This document shows positions 8,329 to 16,382 of a stretch of 64,000 nucleotides of DNA, one piece after another (position 1 is the stretch's first letter; every line of letters begins with the position of its first letter). Below the pieces are notes generated by a model. The model had not been told where the DNA came from. It saw only the letters and a program-made list of their open reading frames with translations, and made no database searches. Origin of the DNA: an uncultured Lachnospiraceae bacterium (GTDB lineage Bacteria; Bacillota; Clostridia; Lachnospirales; Lachnospiraceae); assembly GCA_902776305.1 (NCBI GenBank), contig CACYPS010000001.1, positions 62,001 to 126,000 of the forward strand, in the 5' to 3' direction. The position numbers and the translations under genes were made by a program.

Positions 8329-10026
8329 TTGACTGATATTGAAATCGCTCAGGCTAATGTAATGCAGAAGATCACAGAAGTAGCGAAAACAGCCGGTATT
8401 CCGGAGGAAGCTCTGGAGCTTTACGGAAACTACAAGGCTAAAATTGATCTTGGAAACATTCCGGGAGCTGATGAAAGAGAAGACGGTCATTTGATTCTTG
8501 TTACCGCAATTACACCCACACCGGCCGGTGAAGGAAAGACCACGACAACCGTAGGTCTTGCAGACGGCATGACAAGGCTCGGAAAGAACGTAGTTGTCGC
8601 TCTCCGTGAGCCGTCACTCGGACCGGTTTTCGGCATCAAGGGCGGCGCCGCAGGCGGCGGTTATGCACAGGTCGTTCCGATGGAAGACATCAACCTGCAT
8701 TTCACAGGTGACTTCCACGCAATCGGAGCAGCAAATAACCTTCTTGCCGCTATGATCGACAACCACATCCAGCAGGGAAATGAGCTCGGTATCGATCCGA
8801 GAAAGATTACCTGGAAGAGATGCGTGGATATGAATGACCGTCAGCTTCGTATGGTCGTTGACGGCCTCGGCGGAAAGCCGAACGGAATGCCGAGAGAAGA
8901 TGGTTTTGATATCACTGTGGCATCCGAAATCATGGCTGTTCTCTGTCTCGCGGATGACCTGTCCGATCTCAAGGAAAGACTTTCCAGAATCATTATCGGA
9001 TATACATACGGAACTCCGGCAACGCAGAAGCCTGTAACGGCAGGGGATCTCAAGGCACAGGGTGCTATGGCAGCCCTCCTCAAAGATGCTCTTAAGCCGA
9101 ATCTGGTACAGACACTGGAGCATACGCCGGCAATCGTTCACGGCGGACCGTTCGCCAATATCGCACACGGCTGCAATTCCATCCGCGCTACGAAGACAGC
9201 GCTCAAGCTCGCTGATTACTGCGTGACGGAAGCCGGATTCGGCGCAGACCTCGGAGCAGAGAAGTTCCTGGACATCAAGTGCCGCATGGGCGGACTTGTT
9301 CCGTCAGCTGTCGTTGTCGTTGCAACAGTCAGAGCGCTCAAGATGCACGGAGGACTTCCGAAAACAGAGCTGCAGACCGAAGATCTTGCAGCACTTGAAA
9401 AAGGTCTTCCGAACCTTATGCAGCATGTTCACAACATCACGGATGTTTATCATCTCCCGTGTGTTGTTGCAATCAACGCTTTCCCGACAGATACAAAGGC
9501 AGAACTGGATCTGGTCGAGGCAGAGTGCCGTAAGGCCGGCGTGAACGTCGCTTTGTCCGAAGTATGGGCAAAAGGCGGAGAGGGCGGTATCGCTCTGGCA
9601 GAAGAAGTCATCAGACTCTGCGATCTGAGTGCATCCGAGAATCTTCGTGCGAACTTCACATATGCATACGAGTCGGATATGTCGATCCAGGAGAAACTCG
9701 ACGCAATCACTCAGAAGATTTATCACGGAAACAAGGCTGTGCTCACACCTGCTGCAGCAAAACAGGCTAAGCAGCTGACAGATCTCGGATTTGACAAGAT
9801 GCCGGTCTGTGTTGCAAAGACACAGTACAGTTTCTCGGATGATGCGACCAAGGTGGGTGCACCGTCTGATTTCGATGTCACAGTCAGAAATCTCAAGGTG
9901 TCCGCAGGTGCCGGCTTCATCGTAGCACTGACAGGTGATATCATGACAATGCCGGGTCTTCCGAAGCATCCTGCTGCAGAGAGGATCGATATAGACAAAG
10001 ACGGTAAGATCACCGGTCTCTTCTGA
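8329..10026 (+). CDS. fhs: Formate-tetrahydrofolate ligase
   Basis: Fhs joins formate to tetrahydrofolate using ATP, giving 10-formyl-tetrahydrofolate. The 565-residue protein shows the P-loop region [14 protein letters not shown], the signature [15 protein letters not shown], the HFTGDFHAI motif and the C-terminal [12 protein letters not shown] and TMPGLP segments. Length is typical. The start is TTG at 8329: GGAGG (8317-8321) lies 7 nt upstream and there is no in-frame ATG near it. It is followed by fchA (97-bp gap including a palindrome) and folD. Confidence 0.95.
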   Translation: MTDIEIAQANVMQKITEVAKTAGIPEEALELYGNYKAKIDLGNIPGADEREDGHLILVTAITPTPAGEGKTTTTVGLADGMTRLGKNVVVALREPSLGPVFGIKGGAAGGGYAQVVPMEDINLHFTGDFHAIGAANNLLAAMIDNHIQQGNELGIDPRKITWKRCVDMNDRQLRMVVDGLGGKPNGMPREDGFDITVASEIMAVLCLADDLSDLKERLSRIIIGYTYGTPATQKPVTAGDLKAQGAMAALLKDALKPNLVQTLEHTPAIVHGGPFANIAHGCNSIRATKTALKLADYCVTEAGFGADLGAEKFLDIKCRMGGLVPSAVVVVATVRALKMHGGLPKTELQTEDLAALEKGLPNLMQHVHNITDVYHLPCVVAINAFPTDTKAELDLVEAECRKAGVNVALSEVWAKGGEGGIALAEEVIRLCDLSASENLRANFTYAYESDMSIQEKLDAITQKIYHGNKAVLTPAAAKQAKQLTDLGFDKMPVCVAKTQYSFSDDATKVGAPSDFDVTVRNLKVSAGAGFIVALTGDIMTMPGLPKHPAAERIDIDKDGKITGLF

Positions 10027-10068
10027 TACATTCGTATGACATGAGACAGACATAAATATGTACGTAAT

Positions 10069-10092
10069 GCAGGAGCTTTTTAAAGCTCCTGC
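10069..10092 (+). other. Perfect 24-bp palindrome in the fhs-fchA gap
   Basis: An 11-bp perfect stem with a TT centre lies 42 nt after fhs. There is no T run after it, so it may protect or process the fhs mRNA end rather than terminate transcription. Confidence 0.6.
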
Positions 10093-10123
10093 TCATATAA
10101 AGCTACAAAGGAAGGTGAAGGTT

Positions 10124-10774
10124 ATGAAATCGTATCGCACATCGGACATCGAAAGCTACGTAAGAGAGCTTGCCTCGGAAGAGCCGGTTCCGGGCGGCGG
10201 AGCGACATCCGCTCTTGCAGGAGCACTTGCTGTTGCACTTTGCAAGATGGTAGGTCATTTCACCGTCGGAAAGAAGAAGTACGCCGACAATGAAAAAGAT
10301 GTCTTAAGGATCATGGCGGAGGCTGAAAAACTCCAGGATGAGCTCCTCAGCCTTGTTGACAAGGATCCGGAAGCCTTCGAACCGCTCGCGAAAGCATATT
10401 CCATGCCTAAGAACACGCCGGAAGAAATCGCCGAGCGCGAAAGAGTAATGGAAGAATGCCTGCATGAGGCGGCTCAGGTTCCCATCGATGTTATGGACTG
10501 CTGTGCTCAGGCTCTCGACCTGATCGAGGAAATGCTTAATAAAGGGTCCGAGATGCTGATTTCAGATACCGGATCTGCTGCAACGATCTGTAAAGCAGCT
10601 CTCGAAGCGGCAGCTCTCAATGTAGTGGCAAATACCATGTATATGAAAGATAAGGATTATGCCCGCGGACTTAATACGGATGTTGCAAGATTCCTTGCGG
10701 ATTATCAGGAGAAAGCCGATAAGATCTTTGATAAGACATACGGCATTCTTCTCAGAAAAGGTCTCGGACGCTGA
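10124..10774 (+). CDS. fchA: Methenyltetrahydrofolate cyclohydrolase (formimidoyltransferase-cyclodeaminase family)
   Basis: The 216-residue protein belongs to the FTCD_C / FchA family and interconverts 10-formyl- and 5,10-methenyl-tetrahydrofolate, or deaminates formimino-tetrahydrofolate. The family signature PVPGGGATSALAGALAVAL lies near residue 20, followed by the conserved KxxY region and the acidic helix EAFEPLAKAY. I chose ATG 10124 because GGAAGGTGAAGG precedes it; an in-frame ATG at 10058 lies before the palindrome and has no good binding site. The gene lies between fhs and folD, and that FolD lacks cyclohydrolase residues, which points to FchA as the cyclohydrolase of this route. 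Confidence 0.9.
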   Translation: MKSYRTSDIESYVRELASEEPVPGGGATSALAGALAVALCKMVGHFTVGKKKYADNEKDVLRIMAEAEKLQDELLSLVDKDPEAFEPLAKAYSMPKNTPEEIAERERVMEECLHEAAQVPIDVMDCCAQALDLIEEMLNKGSEMLISDTGSAATICKAALEAAALNVVANTMYMKDKDYARGLNTDVARFLADYQEKADKIFDKTYGILLRKGLGR

Positions 10775-10810
10775 GTTTAAATTCAAGAGCGAATCGTCGT
10801 TCATGCCGCG

Positions 10811-10849
10811 ACGTGCGCGAAGATAGGGCTCTTTCCGCAGCGCACGTCT
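10811..10849 (+). other. Hairpin in the fchA-folD gap
   Basis: Arms 10811-10819 and 10841-10849 form a 9-bp GC-rich stem, with a small AAGA/TCTT stem inside the loop. No T run follows. It lies about 30 nt before the folD start codon and could tune expression between the two genes. Confidence 0.45.
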
Positions 10850-10877
10850 GTGATTAACTTAAAGGATTGGAGGAGAT

Positions 10878-11720
10878 ATGGCAAAAATACTTTCAGGCAA
10901 AGAAGTCGCAGCTGCGATAGCAGCCCAAACACGCCGAAAGGCTGATGCCATGAAAGATTCCGGGCATCCGCCGCTGCTCCGTATTATTCGCGTCGGAGAA
11001 AAGAAGAGCGATCTCTCCTATGAGAGGGGGGTTCGCAAACGGGCCGAAGCCTGCGGGGTCGATCTTAGCGTAGACGTTCTTCCAGAGGATGTATCTGATG
11101 CAGATATTAAAGAAGCGATCGGCAAGGCGAACCTGGATGACGCGGTCCATGGAATCTTACTCTTGCTTCCTCTGCCGCGGCATTTGAATGAAAAAGAGAT
11201 CATCAACTGCATAGCTCCGGAGAAGGATCTTGACGGTGCTACGGACATATCGATGCTTGGCGTGTACAAAGGGACTAATGAAGGGTTTGCTCCCTGCACG
11301 CCGGAAGCGGTCGTCCGAATACTGGATTACTACGGAATAGATCTGTCAGGTAAGGATGTCGTCATAGTAGGACGGTCACTGGTCGTCGGGAAACCGCTGG
11401 CTCAGATGCTGATGGCCCGAAACGCAACAGTCACGACCTGCCATACAAAGACCAAGGATCTTCCGGAGAAGACAAAGCGTGCAGATATTCTGATTTCTGC
11501 CGCAGGACATATAGGGACGATAAAAGCCGAGCATGTACGCGAAGGCCAGATCGTTATAGATGTAGGAATTAACTTTGACGAGTCCGGTAAAATGACCGGC
11601 GATGTCGATTTTGAGGATGTCAGTAATATAGTGTCTGCAATTACACCGGTTCCGGGGGGAGTTGGAAGCGTAACAAACGCGGTGCTTCTTGCGCACATAT
11701 GCGAAGGAAGGGTGCAATGA
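10878..11720 (+). CDS. folD: Methylenetetrahydrofolate dehydrogenase FolD, probably without cyclohydrolase activity
   Basis: FolD oxidises methylene- to methenyl-tetrahydrofolate (or the reverse) and in most bacteria also hydrolyses methenyl- to formyl-tetrahydrofolate. The 280-residue protein has the FolD landmarks LPLPRHLN, EKDLDG, the Rossmann-type VIVGRSLVVGKPLAQML and ITPVPGGVG. The active-site tyrosine is Tyr48 and the Asp is Asp119. However, the lysine four residues after that tyrosine is Val52, and the glutamine before LPLP is Leu96. Both residues are tied to the cyclohydrolase step in E. coli and human enzymes. With FchA next door, a dehydrogenase-only role is likely. GGAGGAG precedes the ATG. 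The stop overlaps the next start codon (ATGA). Confidence 0.92.
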   Translation: MAKILSGKEVAAAIAAQTRRKADAMKDSGHPPLLRIIRVGEKKSDLSYERGVRKRAEACGVDLSVDVLPEDVSDADIKEAIGKANLDDAVHGILLLLPLPRHLNEKEIINCIAPEKDLDGATDISMLGVYKGTNEGFAPCTPEAVVRILDYYGIDLSGKDVVIVGRSLVVGKPLAQMLMARNATVTTCHTKTKDLPEKTKRADILISAAGHIGTIKAEHVREGQIVIDVGINFDESGKMTGDVDFEDVSNIVSAITPVPGGVGSVTNAVLLAHICEGRVQ

Positions 11721-13852
11721 ATAAAAAAGTAATCTCTTATCTCATATCAATCATTCTTAGTATCTCGTGCATGCTTCAGGCAGGGGCAGTTTCCGTATTT
11801 GCCGCTGCCGGACCGGTCGTCTCCACTTTGGCAACCGGCGATTACTACATTTACTCCGGCGTCGGATCCGATAAAGTCCTCGATATTTACGGATCAGCAA
11901 AGACGAACGGTGCGAACGTTATTATTAACAAGTATACCGGGAACCCGTCACAGATCTTCCGTGTAACGAATCTGGGAAACGGTTCCTATTCCATAAAGAA
12001 TAAGAATTCCGGGCTGATGCTGGACGTTTATGCCGCTTCCGTTGCGTCCGGAACCAATGTATGGCAGTACAATTCCAATAATTCGAACGCACAAAAGTGG
12101 TCGATCCTGTCTTCGAAAAGATCCGGCTATTACACAATTAAATCAGCGCTCTCTGCGAATGTTCTTGATGTATACGGTGCATCGAATGTTGCGGGATCGA
12201 ATGTCTGGGTCTACAGTTCCAACAATACTTCCGCGCAGCAGTGGAAGTTCGTGAAGGCGGCAAACACATCGACAACGCAGACTACAACGACGAATAAGAA
12301 AGCTACATTTGCGACCGGATATTACATGATCCAGTCAAAAGTGTCGGCTTCAAGATACATGGAAGTCGCAAATGAATCTCTTGCAAATAATGCGAACATC
12401 CAGCTCGGTCCCACAGGACAGACCGCCTCGAGAATCTTTTACGTAATCAATTACGGCAACGGCAATTATACGATTGAAAATGCCCTTTCCGGAAAGAGAG
12501 TAGTACTTGCCGGTGATCGGACTGATAACAGTACGAATATTCAGCAGTATTCGATCAAGGATTCAACCGCCCAGAAGTGGTACATTTCCACGCCGAGAAC
12601 GGACGGCTACTATACGATTTCTTCCGCACTCGATCACAAGAAGGTCATTGACGTAGCCGGAGGTAATTCTGCGGTCGGAACAAATATCGCTCTCTATTCC
12701 CTGAACAGAACGAACGCGCAGTACTGGAAATTCATAAAGGTCTCCAAGCCCAACGTTACATCCCTGAAGAACGGAACCTATATTCTCCGTACATGTGTTA
12801 CACCGACATTTGTCGTGTCTGTTCCGTCAAAATCAACTGCCAACAGCGCAAATGTAGCGCTCTACAGGAACTCGGGCAACAATTTCCAGAAATGGCAGAT
12901 CACATCGGTCGGCAACGGCTATTTTAAGATTACAAATGTCGGCAGCCAGAAAGTTCTCCATGTGAAAGGAGGAGGCAAAGCAAACGGGACGAATGTCATG
13001 CAGTATAACTGGATAAACTCCAATGCCGAAAAGTGGAAGATATCCGGTGACCGCGGTGTGTACACGTTTACAAATGCGGCAAACGGCCTGGTACTCGATG
13101 TGGCCGGCGGTTCAGCCGCGAACAATGCAAACATACAGATGTACACTTCCAACGGATCTAAAGCGCAGAAATTCAGGCTTGAGGCGACCACAGCAACGGT
13201 TGCGGCCGCGAGAACATCCACGATTGTCAAGGATCCCGCTACAGGCAAATCTTTCACTGTTGAAAAGCAATATCTCACCGATCCTGTTGTCGGCAGAGAT
13301 GTAACGGAAGCCGATTTCCTCGCCGCAGTGCTCTATACAGAGGCAGGAGACCAGGGCATGTCAGGCATGATGATGGTTGGCTATGTCATCGAGAACCGTC
13401 TCGCCGAAGGAATCGCCGCTGCACGTTCCGGCAATTATATAGAGTATCCCGGTACGCTGGATATCATGATTTATGAGACGACACAGTGGGAAGTAGCACG
13501 CAACGGTTCCCTGACCAATGTTCTGAAGGATATCGTTGCGGGACATGCGGATTATCTGTCCAATGCAAGGTCGGCTGCCAAAAAGGTGCTTGCTAAACAG
13601 AGCATCACGCTGGAGGCTCCGGCTACTGTCTACACCGGTGCCGGTGGGGGCGTAAGTACGACAAGTACGAAGAACAGCGGATCTGTGATCACTGCTTCCG
13701 CTTTCAAGTACAATTCATTCATGACGCCGAATGCATGGAACCGCTTTGCTACAGATGGCAGACATTATAAGTTCGCATCGGGTTACGGTGCAGGAAAGAA
13801 TACCTTCCTCTACAGGGGACACGTATTCTTCCTTGACAAAGAGGTCTGGTAA
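11717..13852 (+). CDS. Secreted multi-ricin-lectin protein with C-terminal SleB-like cell wall hydrolase domain
   Basis: The 711-residue protein starts with a signal peptide (MNKK, hydrophobic core, cleavage near AVSVFAAA). Residues about 38-490 hold nine repeats of roughly 45-50 residues with QxW or QxF cores (NAQKW, SAQQW, TAQKW, NAQYW, NFQKW, NAEKW and others), equal to three ricin-type beta-trefoil lectin domains, likely binding wall or host glycans. From about residue 528 the pattern EADFLAAVLYTEAG, GYVIENRL matches the SleB/Hydrolase_2 family, which cleaves peptidoglycan; the Glu in YTEAG is the candidate catalytic residue. I chose ATG 11717 because AAGGAAGGG lies 5 nt upstream; it overlaps the folD stop, so translation is probably coupled. 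Confidence 0.85.
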   Translation: MNKKVISYLISIILSISCMLQAGAVSVFAAAGPVVSTLATGDYYIYSGVGSDKVLDIYGSAKTNGANVIINKYTGNPSQIFRVTNLGNGSYSIKNKNSGLMLDVYAASVASGTNVWQYNSNNSNAQKWSILSSKRSGYYTIKSALSANVLDVYGASNVAGSNVWVYSSNNTSAQQWKFVKAANTSTTQTTTTNKKATFATGYYMIQSKVSASRYMEVANESLANNANIQLGPTGQTASRIFYVINYGNGNYTIENALSGKRVVLAGDRTDNSTNIQQYSIKDSTAQKWYISTPRTDGYYTISSALDHKKVIDVAGGNSAVGTNIALYSLNRTNAQYWKFIKVSKPNVTSLKNGTYILRTCVTPTFVVSVPSKSTANSANVALYRNSGNNFQKWQITSVGNGYFKITNVGSQKVLHVKGGGKANGTNVMQYNWINSNAEKWKISGDRGVYTFTNAANGLVLDVAGGSAANNANIQMYTSNGSKAQKFRLEATTATVAAARTSTIVKDPATGKSFTVEKQYLTDPVVGRDVTEADFLAAVLYTEAGDQGMSGMMMVGYVIENRLAEGIAAARSGNYIEYPGTLDIMIYETTQWEVARNGSLTNVLKDIVAGHADYLSNARSAAKKVLAKQSITLEAPATVYTGAGGGVSTTSTKNSGSVITASAFKYNSFMTPNAWNRFATDGRHYKFASGYGAGKNTFLYRGHVFFLDKEVW

Positions 13853-13922
13853 CGATTTACGTATGAGTCTCCGGCACATTCATTGTGTGGCGGTCAATAC
13901 GTGCGAATAATGAAGTACGAAG

Positions 13923-13955
13923 AGAGCTGTCCGGATACCGTGACAGCTCTTTTTC
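13923..13955 (+). terminator. Terminator hairpin directly before the MutS-like gene
   Basis: A perfect 9-bp stem (13923-13931 with 13942-13950) is followed by TTTT. It can end transcription of the lectin-hydrolase gene. It ends only about 15 nt before the TTG start codon at 13969, with the ribosome binding site between, so it must also lie in the leader of the next gene if that gene is transcribed from upstream. Confidence 0.8.
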
Positions 13956-13968
13956 CGGAGGTAGGGAT

Positions 13969-15660
13969 TTGCAATCATATACAGCGATCATGATCATAGC
14001 AGGACTTCTGGTCCTGACAGCAGCTATTATGATCATCAGAAATAATCAGGATATCAGGAAACAGTTCGACGAAAGAATGACTAAAGGCTGGGGAAAAGAG
14101 CCTAAATTAAGGCATACGGCTGACGAGTTCGAGTGCATTTCACATTTTTTCCGCGACAGAACAAACGGAAAAAGCGGATATTATGTCGACGATATAACCT
14201 GGAATGACTGTGATTTGGACAGGGTCTTCAGGCAGATGAACGCAGCATTTTCGTCCCCGGGTGAAGATATGCTGTACACGTGGCTCAGGACTCCGCAGTC
14301 AGACATGGGAGTGCTTTTCGAGCGCGAGAGGATGATCCGGCATTTCAGCGAGAATGCTGCAGGAAGACGCAAAGTCCTGAGAATTCTGAACGATGTCGGC
14401 CGCATGAAGAAAATGTCGATGTATGACTACATAAAAAGACTCAGTCATGCGGAAAAAATCGGCACGGTTAAGTACATAGTCCTGTGTATCCTGATGTGTG
14501 TCGGGATCGTCATGCTTTTCATACATCCTGTGGCGGCTCTGGCTATCCTGATTCCGGTCATAGTCGCCAATATTGCGGTTTATCTGCGGCAGAAGGACCG
14601 GACGGATGTATATATAAAGAGCTTCTCCTGTGTTCTGAAACTTGCCGAAGCAGCAGACAGGCTGTCAGCATGTGACGATGAGATCGTTTCTTCCTACAGG
14701 GATGAACTGAAGAACCTTACAGGTAGGCTCTCTGCCCTGAGGAGAGGAGCGTTTTTCGTAACGACATCCGGAAGTAACGGTACCGGTCTCGGGGACGCGC
14801 TTCTTGAATATTTTAAGATTTTGTTCCACATTGATCTGATCAAATTTGATCAGATGATAACGGCATACCGGGGAAACGAGGACGTCTGTATGCGCATCTT
14901 TGAGATCGTAGGAGGACTCGACGCTGCGATTGCCGTCGCATCCTGGAGAGAGTATCTGGGAAACTGGTGCGAACCAGAGCTTATATCTGCAGAAAACGGA
15001 TTCCTCGAAGTGGCGGATATGTATCATCCCCTGATTAAGGAGCCTGTCCCGGTCACCTACTCCGGCAACGGAGGGAATCTCATCACCGGATCGAACGCAT
15101 CGGGAAAATCTACATTTTTGAAGGAGACCGCTATTGCCGCAATCCTGGCGCAGAGTGTACACACGGTTCCGGCCGGATCTTACCGCGCATCTTTTTTCAG
15201 AACATATACGTCGATGGCGTTGAGGGATGACATAGACAGCGGGGAGAGCTATTTTATAGTAGAAATCCGGTCTCTTAAGAGGATCCTGGATGCGGCACAG
15301 ACTGAAGGAGTACCTGTACTCGGCATAGTGGATGAGGTCCTCAGAGGAACCAATACGATTGAACGCATATCAGCCTCCTCCCAGATATTGAGAAGACTCA
15401 GCGATACGAATGCGATCGTTTTTGCCGCGACGCACGACATCGAGCTTTCCTATATACTTGAGAAATTCTATAAAAACTATCATTTCACGGAACAGATCAC
15501 CGACGGGGATGTGCGTTTTGACTATGTGCTGCGGGAGGGAAGAGCGACTTCCAGAAATGCTATCGCCCTCCTTGAGGTATCGGGATACGGAGAGGACATC
15601 TCCCAGGCCGCGAGGGAGCAGGCTGAACGGTTCGAGCGGACGGGTGAGTGGAGATTGTGA
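13969..15660 (+). CDS. Membrane-anchored MutS-family ATPase
   Basis: The 563-residue protein has an N-terminal membrane helix (about residues 4-22) and a pair of helices around residues 160-210. The C-terminal part is a MutS domain V ATPase: Walker [10 protein letters not shown] near residue 373, the [19 protein letters not shown] stretch, Walker [12 protein letters not shown] near 452, and the switch ATHDIEL. It lacks the mismatch-recognition and connector domains of true MutS. Such short membrane MutS-like proteins occur in Firmicutes, but their function is not established. The start is TTG at 13969, with GGAGG 7 nt upstream. The stop overlaps the rnhA start. Confidence 0.8.
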   Translation: MQSYTAIMIIAGLLVLTAAIMIIRNNQDIRKQFDERMTKGWGKEPKLRHTADEFECISHFFRDRTNGKSGYYVDDITWNDCDLDRVFRQMNAAFSSPGEDMLYTWLRTPQSDMGVLFERERMIRHFSENAAGRRKVLRILNDVGRMKKMSMYDYIKRLSHAEKIGTVKYIVLCILMCVGIVMLFIHPVAALAILIPVIVANIAVYLRQKDRTDVYIKSFSCVLKLAEAADRLSACDDEIVSSYRDELKNLTGRLSALRRGAFFVTTSGSNGTGLGDALLEYFKILFHIDLIKFDQMITAYRGNEDVCMRIFEIVGGLDAAIAVASWREYLGNWCEPELISAENGFLEVADMYHPLIKEPVPVTYSGNGGNLITGSNASGKSTFLKETAIAAILAQSVHTVPAGSYRASFFRTYTSMALRDDIDSGESYFIVEIRSLKRILDAAQTEGVPVLGIVDEVLRGTNTIERISASSQILRRLSDTNAIVFAATHDIELSYILEKFYKNYHFTEQITDGDVRFDYVLREGRATSRNAIALLEVSGYGEDISQAAREQAERFERTGEWRL

Positions 15661-16130
15661 TGAAAGAGCGGATAAATATGAGAGTGAAAATGTTTACGGA
15701 TGGCGCTGCGCGCGGCAACCCCGACGGACCGGGCGGCTACGGCGTCGTATTGCAATACACGGATACAAAGGGTAACCTTCACGAGAAGGAACTGTCCGAG
15801 GGATTTGAAAAGACGACCAACAACAGAATGGAGCTCATGGGTGTCATCGCCGGGCTGGAGGCGCTCAATCGTCCTTGCGAAGTCGATGTATACTCGGATT
15901 CCCAGTATGTAATTAAAGCTTTTCAGGACGGCTGGCTTGACTCCTGGCAGAGAAAAGGGTGGAAAAAGTCGGACGGAAAGCCGGTCCTCAATGTCGATCT
16001 CTGGAAACGGCTTCTTGCAGCGGCAGAGCCGCATGAGATTACCTGGCACTGGGTGAAGGGACATGCCGGACATCCCGAGAATGAGAGATGCGACAGGCTC
16101 GCGACCGCTGCAGCCGATGCGCTGAAGTAA
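15660..16130 (+). CDS. rnhA: Ribonuclease HI
   Basis: RNase HI cuts RNA in RNA-DNA hybrids, removing R-loops and primers. The 156-residue protein has the DEDD active site: Asp in [11 protein letters not shown]-like sequence near the start, Glu in NNRMELMG, Asp in VYSDSQYV, and the last Asp in ENERCDRLA. The handle region [17 protein letters not shown] is also present, as in E. coli RNase HI. The ATG at 15660 overlaps the TGA of the MutS-like gene and has a GGAG site 6 nt upstream; an ATG at 15678 is a less likely alternative. A 62-bp tandem repeat begins in its last codon. Confidence 0.93.
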   Translation: MKERINMRVKMFTDGAARGNPDGPGGYGVVLQYTDTKGNLHEKELSEGFEKTTNNRMELMGVIAGLEALNRPCEVDVYSDSQYVIKAFQDGWLDSWQRKGWKKSDGKPVLNVDLWKRLLAAAEPHEITWHWVKGHAGHPENERCDRLATAAADALK

Positions 16131-16250
16131 AAGACGGCTTCGCTCGTCGTACCCGGTGCTTTGCGGTGACTGTCGCCGGTGCTGTAAAGTAAAAGACGGC
16201 TTCGTTCGTCGTACCCGGTGCTTAGCGATGACTGTCACCGGTGCTGTGAA
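16127..16250 (+). repeat. Two tandem 62-bp repeat units after rnhA
   Basis: Units 16127-16188 and 16189-16250 match at 57 of 62 positions, and the first 6 bases of a third copy follow at 16251. The first unit begins at the final base of the last sense codon of rnhA. Each unit contains CCGGTGCT twice. The repeat lies between rnhA and the alaS promoter. It may be a slippage duplication or a small regulatory array. Confidence 0.9.
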
Positions 16251-16261
16251 GTAAAAAAGTC

Positions 16262-16290
16262 TTGTGTAATGATTTTACTTGTACTATAAT
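16262..16290 (+). promoter_or_regulatory. Probable sigma-A promoter of alaS
   Basis: TTGTGT (16262-16267) and a consensus TATAAT (16285-16290) are separated by 17 nt. The predicted transcript has a leader of about 85 nt. Confidence 0.75.
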
Positions 16291-16311
16291 TTTGAGGATG
16301 TTTTGTAATTT

Positions 16312-16332
16312 AGGGGCAAAATACATGCCCCT
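16312..16332 (+). other. Short leader hairpin before alaS
   Basis: A 7-bp stem (16312-16318 with 16326-16332) with a 7-nt loop lies in the alaS leader. No T-box core sequence is seen, so tRNA-sensing control is not supported. Confidence 0.5.
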
Positions 16333-16382
16333 TATGCTTTATATCAGAATATTACCCTGAGATTCTTAAGGAGGAAAATACC

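Noticed and set aside
16127-16250. CRISPR-like array
   Set aside because: There are only two directly adjacent 62-bp units without spacers.
16251-16382. Possible T-box leader before alaS
   Set aside because: The conserved T-box core and its antiterminator are not present, and the leader is too short.
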